Source of the DNA: an uncultured Altererythrobacter sp.
GTDB taxonomy: Bacteria; Pseudomonadota; Alphaproteobacteria; Sphingomonadales; Sphingomonadaceae
Reading direction: 5' to 3'
DNA length: 64,000 nucleotides
Assembly (NCBI GenBank): GCA_913056125.1
Contig: CAJXNC010000004.1
Coordinates: 62,001 to 126,000, forward strand
The stretch's first letter is position 1; the number at the start of each line of letters is the position of its first letter. The notes under the pieces are model-generated. The model did no database searches and was not told the DNA's origin. It saw only the letters and a list, made by a program, of their open reading frames with translations. This document shows, piece after piece, positions 52,077-60,108 of the stretch. The position numbers and the translations under genes are program-made.

Positions 52077-52092
52077 TTTCATATATGCGAAA
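52077..52092. promoter_or_regulatory. Palindromic site upstream of the MetE-like/iclR operon
   Basis: TTTC-AT-ATAT-GC-GAAA, a 16-base dyad (TTTC/GAAA arms around ATAT) 31 bases upstream of the GTG start. Its TTTCA/GAAA elements recall the inner dyad of the operator at 47009-47021, so one regulator could bind both. Short and therefore uncertain. Confidence 0.35.
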
Positions 52093-52105
52093 TCGACGCA
52101 AGTAT

Positions 52106-52143
52106 GAAAAATGCCGGGTGCCCCATTTGGAAAGCACCCGGCA
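52106..52143 (-). terminator. Rho-independent terminator of the double-NTF2 gene pair
   Basis: Perfect 10-pair stem TGCCGGGTGC/GCACCCGGCA (52112-52121 with 52134-52143), 12-base loop, and on the minus strand a run of T residues after it. It lies 48 bases after the stop at 52192. Confidence 0.88.
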
Positions 52144-52191
52144 CATTCATGTCACGCGGCCCCGGCAAGGAGCCGTCAGATCGGCTGTGAC

Positions 52192-53196
52192 TTACTCTTC
52201 CCAGCCGGTCGGCGCGTTATAATCGGTGGTGAAGCCCATGGCCTCGATCTCGTGGACGAGGCCGTCCGCGCCGACCTTGAAGATATGGGCCGCAGGCAGG
52301 TCGAACGGGCCGAGGTCGCCGAACATGCCTTCGTCTGCCGAACGCATGGTCACGGTGCCGTCGATAGCGGTCACCGGATAGGGCTCGAAATCCATCGGGT
52401 GACGGAAATGCGAGAGGCCCATGACCAGGCCTGTAACCGGGTCGGCGGCGAAGACGCGGCGATTTTCTATGGTGGTGATGTAGGCCATCGTGTTCGAGGT
52501 CAGCTGGCCGGCACAGTCGCGCGCAACCGGGTGTTCGGCATTGGCGAATGTGCCCGAGGCTTCGCCCGGTCCGGCGGTCTCGATGCCATTTTCGTGGCGC
52601 TGACAGTCGGGAGCAAAGGGCATCAGTGATCCGTCATTGTCGTCGAGCGCATCGTAATAGGTCGCGCCGATGGCGATCAGCTCTTCCTCGGTCTTGCGGT
52701 CGGCTTCGGGCACTTCGCTGACGAGGCCTTCGCGCGGCGTCTGGAGGTTCGCGAGCTGCGAGGTGCCGAACTGCGATTCCTCGCTCACGCCGGCATAGAG
52801 GTGCTCGGCTTCGGAAATATTGCCGTCACCATCAAGCTGCAGGCGAAGCGCGACCACCGTGTTTTCGCCCTGGCGTTCGACCATGCCGATCCAGCCGATC
52901 GACTGGCGGACTTCGTCGGGCACGACGACGGAGAAGTCGGTTCCCGGACCGGTGATGTCGGTCCACAAGCCTTCGCCAACCGCAATCGGGGTGATGTTCT
53001 CGACCACCTTCGCGCCTTCGGCAAAGGGCACGCCCTCGGCAGAATTGCTTTCAAGGCCGGCGACATAGGCTCCGGCCAGGTCGATCAGGCAGGCACGATC
53101 ACAAGCCGGCCCTTCGGCTTCGGTTGCGGCATCGCCACAAGCGGCCAGGGCCGTGGTCAGCAGCAAGGCGCTGCCCAGTTTCGCAACATTCTTCAT
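52192..53196 (-). CDS. Lipoprotein, double NTF2-like four-cysteine family (copy 1)
   Basis: ATG at 53196 (GAGGGAGAGA upstream) gives 334 residues; the longer open frame is not used. The lipoprotein signal ends in LAAC (LLLTTALAACGD). Two similar halves: the first has CDRACLIDLAGAYVAGL, then VVENITPIAVGEGLWTDITG; the second has YYDALDDNDG, DCQRHENG, DCAGQL and IENRRVFAADPVTGLVMGLSHF. The four cysteines (CDxxC, DCxRxEN, DCAxQ) are shared with two paralogs in this window. The N half resembles DUF8021-type and NTF2-like sequences; function is unknown. It follows its paralog by 44 bases. Confidence 0.8.
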   Translation of the reverse strand: MKNVAKLGSALLLTTALAACGDAATEAEGPACDRACLIDLAGAYVAGLESNSAEGVPFAEGAKVVENITPIAVGEGLWTDITGPGTDFSVVVPDEVRQSIGWIGMVERQGENTVVALRLQLDGDGNISEAEHLYAGVSEESQFGTSQLANLQTPREGLVSEVPEADRKTEEELIAIGATYYDALDDNDGSLMPFAPDCQRHENGIETAGPGEASGTFANAEHPVARDCAGQLTSNTMAYITTIENRRVFAADPVTGLVMGLSHFRHPMDFEPYPVTAIDGTVTMRSADEGMFGDLGPFDLPAAHIFKVGADGLVHEIEAMGFTTDYNAPTGWEE

Positions 53197-53240
53197 TTCT
53201 CTCTCCCTCTCATTCCTTGAAATCGTATTCCTGCCGGGCC

Positions 53241-54200
53241 TTACCAGCCGCTCGGCATGCCATAGGGCACGGTCGTCAGCACCGCCTCGACCTGGCGGAT
53301 CTGCCCGTCTTCGAGCTTGAAGACTTCGGCGATGATGAAGCTGAAAGGCTGGGCGAAGGCGCCATTGGCTACCTGCTGTTCGCCGCTCGGCTCGGCATAG
53401 GCGGGGACGGTGCCCGAGTGGTCGAAAAAGCCCATCGCAAAGACCAGCTGGCGTTCCTCGTCGATCACCGGAAAGCGGCGTGCGCGGATATTGGTGACAA
53501 TGGTCTGGAAGCCGGTGTCGAACTGCGCGGCGCAATCGAGCTTGGCCATTTCATTCGATCCGCCATCGGGCGAATTGGAGGTCCAGCTATTGTTTTCCAT
53601 GCGCTGGCAATCCGGATGGAAAGGCGTGGCATCGGCTGTCACTTCGGATTCGATGCCGCGGAAATAGCGATCGGCCGCTTCCTGCAGTTCGTGGCGCGGC
53701 ACGCGGCTTGCTTCCGGCTCCGTGCGCAGGAAGATCGGCAAAACCTGGGTGCGTTCTTCGCTGACAAAGGCCCCGCTATCGCCGCCTCCGCCCATGGAGA
53801 TATTGCGTACGACGAGATTCTCGATCTCGGTGATGCGGCGGTTCTCCACGCGCAGGCGCACCGCAATATTGTTCTGGTTGCCGTTCTCGTCGATGATTGC
53901 CAGTGCGGCCACTTCACCGTTCACAGGATCGGCAATGTCGAAGCGATATGTAGGCTGGGCGCGGACCGTGTTCCACAAACCGTCGGTGAGGGCCAAGCGT
54001 ACACCGTTCTCCATATATTTGATGTCATGGCTGAGCGTGAGCGGGCCTGAATCATGCGCCACCAGCGCATCGAAATAAGCATCCATCATGCCGGTGAGGC
54101 AGGCTTCGTCGCACTCTGCCCCGATCTGTGCGTTCGCGGCTTGCGGTGCGAGCATTGCGGCGCCTGCGCAAAGCGCTGCCGCGACGAAACGTGACGTCAT
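53241..54200 (-). CDS. Exported double NTF2-like four-cysteine protein (copy 2)
   Basis: 319 residues, Sec signal (ALCAGAAMLAPQAANAQ). Same family as the gene at 52192: CDEACLTGMMDAYFDALVAHD and ALTDGLWNTVRAQ in the first half; AADRYFRGIESE, DCQRMENN, DCAAQF and VIDEERQLVFAMGFFDHSG in the second. It is the most divergent copy, with a Gly-rich insert (MGGGGDSGAF). GGGAGGG six bases before the ATG. It lies 78 bases after the small SnoaL-like gene and before copy 1, so the three may form one transcript. Confidence 0.78.
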   Translation of the reverse strand: MTSRFVAAALCAGAAMLAPQAANAQIGAECDEACLTGMMDAYFDALVAHDSGPLTLSHDIKYMENGVRLALTDGLWNTVRAQPTYRFDIADPVNGEVAALAIIDENGNQNNIAVRLRVENRRITEIENLVVRNISMGGGGDSGAFVSEERTQVLPIFLRTEPEASRVPRHELQEAADRYFRGIESEVTADATPFHPDCQRMENNSWTSNSPDGGSNEMAKLDCAAQFDTGFQTIVTNIRARRFPVIDEERQLVFAMGFFDHSGTVPAYAEPSGEQQVANGAFAQPFSFIIAEVFKLEDGQIRQVEAVLTTVPYGMPSGW

Positions 54201-54278
54201 CGAATCCCTCCCTTTTCCCGGGCAGGAATGTGACGAGGGGCAGGGCGCTTGGCAAGCGGCGCCTTGTAAGCGCTTGTA

Positions 54279-54674
54279 TCAGGGGACGATGGCGCAACCT
54301 ACGCTCGCGAACTTCCCGTTTTCGAGGTGGTAATGCAGATATTGCCGCATCTCCTGCACCTCGCCTTTGGCGATGGGGAAGAACTGCTCCATCCCGTTTT
54401 CGTCGAGGATCTCGCGGGTCAAATCCTTGAACGCCTCGATGCGGACGATCCCTTCGACAGCAACAAGCTCATCGCTGCAGGCGACCCGTTCCACCTCGAT
54501 CGTCTCGCGCACGAAGGAATGGAGGAAGCTGTAGAATGCGCGCAATTCCTCGCGCGTGCGGATCTCGATCCCGAAAAAGGCGAGGCGCGGATTGTCGGCA
54601 TAGAAATCGAACACGGCGTCATAGTCGCGCGCATTGAAAGCGGCCGCATAGCGTTCATAGTCCTCGAGGGTCAT
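54279..54674 (-). CDS. SnoaL/NTF2-like small protein
   Basis: 131 residues from ATG at 54674. MTLEDYERYAAAFNARDYDAVFDFYADNPRLAF (read in pieces: YERYAAAFNARDYDAVF; FYADNPRLAF) is a typical NTF2-like helix followed by the first strand. The rest is a beta-sheet cone (ELVAVEGIVRIEAF). Such proteins bind or isomerise small hydrophobic molecules. No signal peptide, so cytosolic. It is divergent from the GMC oxidoreductase operon across a 96-base gap holding a palindrome. Confidence 0.8.
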   Translation of the reverse strand: MTLEDYERYAAAFNARDYDAVFDFYADNPRLAFFGIEIRTREELRAFYSFLHSFVRETIEVERVACSDELVAVEGIVRIEAFKDLTREILDENGMEQFFPIAKGEVQEMRQYLHYHLENGKFASVGCAIVP

Positions 54675-54704
54675 TGGCCTGCTTCCTCTCCTTGCGCACA
54701 ATAG

Positions 54705-54716
54705 TAACGCTCGTTA
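54705..54716. promoter_or_regulatory. Palindrome TAACG-CT-CGTTA, candidate operator
   Basis: Five-base perfect arms with a two-base spacer, in the divergent gap between the SnoaL-like and GMC genes. The TAACG/CGTTA form recalls operators of TetR-family repressors. No TetR gene is in the window. Confidence 0.4.
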
Positions 54717-54770
54717 GCAAGGCGGCAAGCCTGTGAAGGCGGAGGCCTGCAGGCATCGGGAAGAGGAAGC

Positions 54771-56420
54771 ATGAGCGAAGCGCAATTCGATTACATCGTC
54801 GTGGGCGGCGGCAGTGCGGGCTGCGTGATGGCCGCGCGGCTGAGCGAGGATGGCAAGGACAACGTCCTGCTGCTCGAGGCCGGTGGCAGCGACGACCATC
54901 CCTATATCCAGATGCCGCTCGGTTTCCTGCGCGCGATGGTGCAGCCGCAGTTCAACTGGAACTATATGACCGAGCCGGAGCCGCATCTCGACGGGCGGCA
55001 AATGCCCATGCCGCGCGGACGCGTGATGGGTGGTTCGGGTTCCATCAATGGCATGTTCGCCATGCGCGGCCACCCGGCCGATTACGATCAGTGGGCGCAG
55101 ATGGGTGCGCGCGGCTGGTCCTATGCCGATTGCCTGCCCTATTTCCGCAAGATGGAGGATAGCTGGCGCGGCGAAGGGCCCTATCACGGCGCTGGCGGAC
55201 CGGTGCGCATCCAGCCGATCGATTCCCCGCATGTCCTGCATGAAGAGATGATGGCGAGCGCCGAAAATGCCGGCTTTGCCACCACGGACGACCTGGGCGG
55301 CGCGGTGCCGGAAGGTTTCGCCCGCGGCGAGCAGACGGTGGATGAGAGCGGCCGCCGGGTCAGTGCGGCGAGCGCTTATATCAAGCCGGCGCTCGGGCGG
55401 CGGAACCTCGATGTGCGCTCGGGCTGCCAGGTCAACCGCGTGGTGTTCGAGGGCAAACGCGCCGTCGGCGTCGAAGTCCACACGCCCGATGGTCCGCAAG
55501 TGGTTCGTGCTGGCAAGGAGGTCATCCTCTCTGGCGGTACCTACAACTCACCCCACCTTCTTATGCTGAGCGGGATCGGCCCGGCCGAGCACCTCAAGTC
55601 GCACGGGATCGACGTGCTGCATGACAGCGCCGGCGTCGGCCGGAACCTGCAGGAGCACCCGACTGCCAGCCTCGAATGGTTTGCCAAGAAGCCCGTTACC
55701 TTCCTGCGCCAGTTGCGCTGGGACCGGCTGGCCTTCAACGCCATTCGCTGGGCGCTGACGGGCACGGGCACGATGGCGAGCCAGCTCAACAGCTGCAATG
55801 TCGTGGTGCGCACCGCCGACCATCTCGACCGGCCCGACATGCAGATCATGGTCAACCCGATCCGCTTCGATGCGCAGACCTGGTTCCCGCTGATCAAGCC
55901 CGAGCAGGATCACGTCTTTTGGGCCGGCGTGGTGCAGCTGCATCCCGAAAGTCGCGGCTGGGTGGAGTTGAAAAGCGCCGATCCGCTGGAGAATGCCGCG
56001 ATCACTCTCAACCTGATGAGCGAGGATGCGGATATGGAGCAGATGCGCCGCGCCATTCGCACCGCGCGCCGGATCTATGCCAGCGAACCGATGTCGCAGC
56101 TGGTCGGGGCGGAACGTCCGCCCTTCGCCGGGGCCGAAAGCGATGACGAGCTCAACGCGATGATCCGCGCCACCTGCTACACCGCGCAGCACCCCACCAG
56201 CACCTGCGCCATGGGCATGGGCGAGCGTTCGGTAGTCGATGAGGAATGCCGGGTGATCGGCGTCGAGGGCTTGCGCGTCGTCGATGCCAGCGTCATGCCC
56301 ACCGTGCCCGGCGGCAATACCAATTTGCCCGTCATCATGGTGGCGGAAAAGGCTGCCGATGCCATGCGGGGCGTCAAGCTGCCGGCGGATGAAATCCCGG
56401 CAAGGTTCGCTGCAGCATGA
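54771..56420 (+). CDS. GMC-family FAD-dependent oxidoreductase (choline dehydrogenase-like)
   Basis: 549 residues. FAD motif YIVVGGGSAGCVMAARLSED and LLLEAGG; GMC signature 1 GRVMGGSGSINGMFAMRGHP; signature 2 SGGTYNSPHLLMLSGIGP; C-terminal catalytic region TAQHPTSTCAMGMG with His, and MPTVPGGNTNLPVIMVAE with Asn. Oxidises an alcohol to aldehyde or ketone; substrate unknown. It is first of a tightly packed operon (ATGA overlap to the next gene). Confidence 0.93.
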   Translation: MSEAQFDYIVVGGGSAGCVMAARLSEDGKDNVLLLEAGGSDDHPYIQMPLGFLRAMVQPQFNWNYMTEPEPHLDGRQMPMPRGRVMGGSGSINGMFAMRGHPADYDQWAQMGARGWSYADCLPYFRKMEDSWRGEGPYHGAGGPVRIQPIDSPHVLHEEMMASAENAGFATTDDLGGAVPEGFARGEQTVDESGRRVSAASAYIKPALGRRNLDVRSGCQVNRVVFEGKRAVGVEVHTPDGPQVVRAGKEVILSGGTYNSPHLLMLSGIGPAEHLKSHGIDVLHDSAGVGRNLQEHPTASLEWFAKKPVTFLRQLRWDRLAFNAIRWALTGTGTMASQLNSCNVVVRTADHLDRPDMQIMVNPIRFDAQTWFPLIKPEQDHVFWAGVVQLHPESRGWVELKSADPLENAAITLNLMSEDADMEQMRRAIRTARRIYASEPMSQLVGAERPPFAGAESDDELNAMIRATCYTAQHPTSTCAMGMGERSVVDEECRVIGVEGLRVVDASVMPTVPGGNTNLPVIMVAEKAADAMRGVKLPADEIPARFAAA

Positions 56421-56806
56421 GCCGGACCGAGCAGGAAGAGGCCAATCTCCGCCTGGTGCTCGACATGTTCGAGCATGTGCTAAATCCGATGGATTCATCG
56501 GCCGTCGATCGCTTCATTGCGCCCGGCTACATCCAGCACAGCCAGCTCGCCCCGCCGGGACGCGATGCGCTCAAGCAGTTCCTCGACATGATCAAGGCCG
56601 ATACGCCCGAGGCGGTGCACGATGTGAAGCGCGCTTTCGTCGATGGCGACCATGTCACCGTGCATTACCATGTGCGCCGTTGGCCGGACGATCTGGGATG
56701 GGCGGTGATCGACATCTTCCGTATCGAGGACGGGATGATCGCCGAGCATTGGGACGTGATGCAGGATCTGGTCGAGGGCGGCCCCAACCCCAATTCGCCT
56801 TTCTGA
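56417..56806 (+). CDS. SnoaL-like protein in GMC operon
   Basis: 129 residues, ATGA overlap with the GMC gene. NTF2-like: LVLDMFEHVLNPMDSSAVDRFIAPGYIQHS, read as a helix (LRLVLDMFEHVLNP) and first strand (YIQHSQLAPPGRDAL), with DGDHVTVHYHV and VIDIFRIEDGMIAEHWDVMQ as cone strands. SnoaL-type proteins include polyketide cyclases, hydratases and isomerases. The HYHV and HWDV histidines may be catalytic. Confidence 0.85.
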   Translation: MSRTEQEEANLRLVLDMFEHVLNPMDSSAVDRFIAPGYIQHSQLAPPGRDALKQFLDMIKADTPEAVHDVKRAFVDGDHVTVHYHVRRWPDDLGWAVIDIFRIEDGMIAEHWDVMQDLVEGGPNPNSPF

Positions 56807-56819
56807 GGGAGAGAATAGC

Positions 56820-57569
56820 ATGCGTTTCAAGGACAAGGTGGTCCTCGTGCTGGGTGGCAATAGCGGCATCGGGCTAGCTGCCGCCCAGGCTTTTGCTGCG
56901 GAAGGCGCGAAGGTTCACCTGACGGGCCGCAACCAGCAGACCATCGACGAGGCCGTGGCGAGTGTGCCCGGCGCTGTCGGCTATTCCTCGGACATCGCGG
57001 AGCCTAAAGCGACTGAAGAGGTGGTGAAGGCGGTTGAGGAGGCACACGGAAGCATCGATGTGCTGTTCATCAATGCCGGGGTGGGCGGTTTCGCCCCGCT
57101 CGAAGGTATCACCGAGGAAGACTGGGATTTCGTCCACGGCGTCAATCTGAAAGGCTGCGTCTTCGCGCTGCAAAAGGCCGTACGGATCATGGGTGAGGGC
57201 GGCTCGATCGTTGTCACCGGATCGATCGGTGCACATGGCCCGATCGAGGGCAATGGCACCTATGCCGCAGCCAAGGCCGGTCTTGCCATGGCGATGAAGG
57301 TCTTCGCCCGCGAGCTGCTGCCGCGCAAGATCCGCCTCAACATGGTCAGCCCCGGCCCGATCGACACGCCGCTGCTCTATCGCAATCCCGGTATGACGGA
57401 TGAGCAGGTGGCGGGCCTGAAGGAAATGATGATCAACAATATCCCGATGCATCGCATGGGCGAGAGTGACGAGGTCGCTCGCGCCGTCCTGTTCCTTGCT
57501 AGCGAGGAGGCAAGTTTCATTACCGGCACCGACCTGCTCGTCGATGGCGGCCTGATAGAGCTGAGCTGA
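56820..57569 (+). CDS. Short-chain dehydrogenase/reductase
   Basis: 249 residues. Cofactor loop LGGNSGIGLAAAQAFA (variant of TGxxxGIG), NAGVGG, catalytic Ser in VVTGSIGAHG, Tyr-Lys as YAAAKAGLAM. C-terminal SFITGTDLLVDGG. The residue after the loop (TGRN) suggests NADP preference. 14 bases after the SnoaL gene; overlaps the next gene by one base (TGATG). It would act on the same hydroxyl/keto chemistry as the GMC enzyme. Confidence 0.93.
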   Translation: MRFKDKVVLVLGGNSGIGLAAAQAFAAEGAKVHLTGRNQQTIDEAVASVPGAVGYSSDIAEPKATEEVVKAVEEAHGSIDVLFINAGVGGFAPLEGITEEDWDFVHGVNLKGCVFALQKAVRIMGEGGSIVVTGSIGAHGPIEGNGTYAAAKAGLAMAMKVFARELLPRKIRLNMVSPGPIDTPLLYRNPGMTDEQVAGLKEMMINNIPMHRMGESDEVARAVLFLASEEASFITGTDLLVDGGLIELS

Positions 57570-58105
57570 TGAGCACACCCGATTTTTCCGACACCACGCC
57601 GTTTACCGCGCCCTTCTCCGCGCTCGACAATCCGCGCCTCGAACTGGTGATGGAAGTGCGGCTGAGCTTTCCCGAAGCCTATTCCATGGCGCCGTTGCCC
57701 GGCGGTGGCATGCGCACGGCGGTGCTGGTGCAGGGCGGGACTTTCGAGGGGCCGCTGCTCAAGGGCCGTGCCGTGCCTGGATCGGGCGGCGACTATGCCT
57801 ATTGGCGCGGTGACGAGGTTGCCTGCCTCGATGCGCGTTACCTGCTGGAAGAGGAGGACGGCACGGCGATCATGCTGCAAAACCGTGGTTTTCTCTGGGG
57901 GCGCAAGCCCGACACGATGCAGCGCCTGCGCGACTGGGCCTTCAAGAATGGCGATCCGGTGCCGCACGAGGATTACTATCTGCGCAGCCAGACCAGCTTC
58001 GAATGCGCAGCAGGCAAGCATGACTGGCTGACCAAGCATGTCTTCATCGGCGTGGGCGAGCGCAAGAGCGACGGCAACCGCCTGCGCTATTACGCGCTGG
58101 TTTGA
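57569..58105 (+). CDS. DUF3237 family protein
   Basis: 178 residues, beta-rich. LELVMEVRLSFPEA, GAVLVQGGTFEGPLLKGRAVPG (in the form AVLVQGGTFEGPLLKGR), GGDYAYWRGDEVACLDARYLLE and the tail LTKHVFIGVGERKSD match DUF3237, a small family found near oxidoreductases of aromatic and terpenoid metabolism. Function unproven. Translation is coupled to the SDR (TGATG). Confidence 0.85.
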   Translation: MSTPDFSDTTPFTAPFSALDNPRLELVMEVRLSFPEAYSMAPLPGGGMRTAVLVQGGTFEGPLLKGRAVPGSGGDYAYWRGDEVACLDARYLLEEEDGTAIMLQNRGFLWGRKPDTMQRLRDWAFKNGDPVPHEDYYLRSQTSFECAAGKHDWLTKHVFIGVGERKSDGNRLRYYALV

Positions 58106-58106
58106 C

Positions 58107-58727
58107 ATGGCGGACAAGCTCGACCTCAAACGCGAGCTGCAAAGCTACTTCTCCGCCTCGAAGGCAGAGTGGGAGGAAGTCACCCATCCTGCCTACACCT
58201 ATTTGATGGTGGACGGGCAGGGCGCGCCGGGTGGCGACGAATATGTCTCCGCGCTGGAAGTGCTTTACCCCGCAGCCTACGGCCTCAAATTCTATTCCAA
58301 GCTCGAGCTCGGCCGCGACTATGGTGTGCCGTCGCTGGAAGGACTGTGGTGGGCGGATGATTTCAGCGCCTATGTCGAGGACGGCCGGCGCGAGGAGTGG
58401 CGCTGGACGCTGATGACCATGGTTCCCGCATGGATCACGCAAGCGCACTTTGCTGCCGCGATCGCGGCACAGGCAAAGAAGAAGCCCGATCTCGATTTCA
58501 CCCGCGTGCGGCTCGATACGCTCGAGGAAGGGCTGAGCATGCAGCACCTGCATATCGGACCCTTCTCCGAAGAAGGGCCCAAGCTCGCCCAATTGCATGA
58601 CGAGATCATGCCCGCGCGCGGCCTGACCTTTAACGGCCAGCACCACGAGATTTACCTGTCCGATCCGCGCCGTACCGCGCCGGAGAAATTGCGTACCGTG
58701 CTGAGGCAGCCGGTGAAGCCGGCCTGA
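58107..58727 (+). CDS. GyrI-like small-molecule-binding domain protein
   Basis: 206 residues, ATG one base after the previous stop. LDLKRELQSYFSASKAEWEEV precedes a GyrI/SOUL-like fold: YTYLMVDGQGAPGGDEYVSA, YPAAYGLKFYSK, LEGLWWADD, SMQHLHIGPFSEEGPKLAQL, HHEIYLSDPRRTAPEKLRTVL. The last part is the classic GyrI-like end. Such domains bind drugs or hydrophobic ligands; there is no DNA-binding domain here. Last gene of the GMC operon, three bases from the convergent lipoprotein. Confidence 0.85.
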   Translation: MADKLDLKRELQSYFSASKAEWEEVTHPAYTYLMVDGQGAPGGDEYVSALEVLYPAAYGLKFYSKLELGRDYGVPSLEGLWWADDFSAYVEDGRREEWRWTLMTMVPAWITQAHFAAAIAAQAKKKPDLDFTRVRLDTLEEGLSMQHLHIGPFSEEGPKLAQLHDEIMPARGLTFNGQHHEIYLSDPRRTAPEKLRTVLRQPVKPA

Positions 58728-58730
58728 CGA

Positions 58731-59306
58731 TCAGTCCTCGAAGCTGAAATCCTGGCGCGGTTCCCAGGTGGCGCGGAACATTTCGGGCATGGCCGAATCC
58801 GCTACGACGACGCGGTGGCTGATCAGCCAGCTGCCATCTTCCTGCTTTTCGAGCTTGTCATATTCGCGGCCATGCTCCTGCAAAGTGGGCGGGCCGAAGG
58901 GATCGGTGTTGAGTACGCCGGTCCAGTACATGGTGGCGGTGGCATCATCCCCGTCCACCTCGACCTGGACGTTGGTGATGAGCATGTGGAACACGCCCTG
59001 CGCGGCGAGGTTTTCGTCCTCTGGCGCGTCCTCGTCTCCCATACCGTCATACAGCGCGACGATTTCCTCGTGCCCGGTGGAGACGATGCCATTGACATCG
59101 AACACCGCGTCCTCGGTGTAATAGGATGCGAAGTCCTCGTTCTCGCTCCCGCCGAAATGCGAGTAATAGCCGACCAGCAAATCTTCGATGGCGATCCGGT
59201 CGGCCAGTTCCTGCATGTCGCCATCGACCTCGGCCGTTACCTCGACATTGCCGCAGCCAGCCAGGCTCAGGGCCGCACCGGCGGCCAGGATCAATTTTGC
59301 ATTCAT
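58731..59306 (-). CDS. Lipoprotein with SnoaL-like (NTF2) domain
   Basis: ATG at 59306 gives 191 residues. Lipobox LAGC (ALSLAGCGN). The mature domain DRIAIEDLLVGYYSHFGG, FASYYTEDAVFDVNG, HMLITNVQVEVDGDDATATMYW and RVVVADSAM fits the SnoaL_4-type NTF2 family. Export is unusual for this fold. Divergent from the DUF1097 gene. Confidence 0.85.
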   Translation of the reverse strand: MNAKLILAAGAALSLAGCGNVEVTAEVDGDMQELADRIAIEDLLVGYYSHFGGSENEDFASYYTEDAVFDVNGIVSTGHEEIVALYDGMGDEDAPEDENLAAQGVFHMLITNVQVEVDGDDATATMYWTGVLNTDPFGPPTLQEHGREYDKLEKQEDGSWLISHRVVVADSAMPEMFRATWEPRQDFSFED

Positions 59307-59511
59307 GACATTGTCCTCCCCAATATGTGCATGATCATCGCATCTCGTGAGCCATTGGCAAGGGGGATTGAACGTGCCGTTTTGTGCCATCTCCACAGGC
59401 CGCTTTACGGTTACCGAAGCTTGAAGTAGTCTCCGCGCCTCGCTCCGGATTGGGATCGGAGCGCGACAAAAAAAGATCGCAAAGATCGCGTTTACGGAGG
59501 GGAATTTCTAC

Positions 59512-60030
59512 ATGTCAGCATATCTTGCACTTGCGGTTTCGGTCGGCCTGCTTGCCGTCCTCGATACCTGGCTCTTCGTCGTACCACTGGCAGCCATGCT
59601 GCCCGGGCTGGTATGGATTTCGTTCGTTGCCTGGGGGTGCCATTTCCATTCGGGTGCCGGGGTGAAGGGAATGACCACCGCCATTGTCGGCATGAGCTTC
59701 GGTGCTGTCGTAGGCATGGTGGCCGTGATACTTGCTGGCGGCGTTCTTGCAGGTCTCGGTGATTTCGCCGCACCTGTCGCAGTTGGCCTCGGTGCTTTCG
59801 TGATTTGCCTTGCCAGCGCAGTTCCGTTTCTGGCGACCATTCCGGCGAGCGTCTACGGTTTCGCATCCGTAGCCGGCCCGATCCTGCTCGCCGGGATGAG
59901 CGCGACCGAGGCAATCCTTCCGACCATCGCCTCGATCATTATCGGTGCGGTCTTTGGCATCGTTTCGGAGAAGCTTGCGGGCGTGCTGACCAAGCAGGAA
60001 ACTGCAGCAGCAGCAGAGCCTGCTGAATAA
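59512..60030 (+). CDS. DUF1097 family membrane protein
   Basis: 172 residues with about five membrane helices: LALAVSVGLLAVLDTWLF, PGLVWISFVAWGCHFHSGAG, a Gly-rich central helix pair (AVVGMVAVILAGGVLAGL) and IIIGAVFGIVSEKLAG. The WGCHFHSG motif after the second helix is typical of DUF1097. Function unknown. GGAGGGG nine bases upstream. Ends with a clear terminator. Confidence 0.82.
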   Translation: MSAYLALAVSVGLLAVLDTWLFVVPLAAMLPGLVWISFVAWGCHFHSGAGVKGMTTAIVGMSFGAVVGMVAVILAGGVLAGLGDFAAPVAVGLGAFVICLASAVPFLATIPASVYGFASVAGPILLAGMSATEAILPTIASIIIGAVFGIVSEKLAGVLTKQETAAAAEPAE

Positions 60031-60050
60031 TCACGGCGGTCTGTCGCCAA

Positions 60051-60088
60051 GAGAGGGGCGGACGGCACTGGCCTTCCGCCCCTTATTT
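60051..60088 (+). terminator. Rho-independent terminator after DUF1097 gene
   Basis: Nine-pair stem (60051-60059 with 60072-60080) with a 12-base loop and a run of six T residues at 60083-60088. Confidence 0.88.
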
Positions 60089-60108
60089 TTTGCGGCAGTG
60101 AAGTAGCC

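Noticed and set aside
52192-53535. 447-codon version of double-NTF2 copy 1, and similarly the 473-codon version at 60109-61530
   Set aside because: The extensions overlap upstream genes and push the signal peptides inside the protein; starts at 53196 and 61077 have good ribosome-binding sites and give proper signals.
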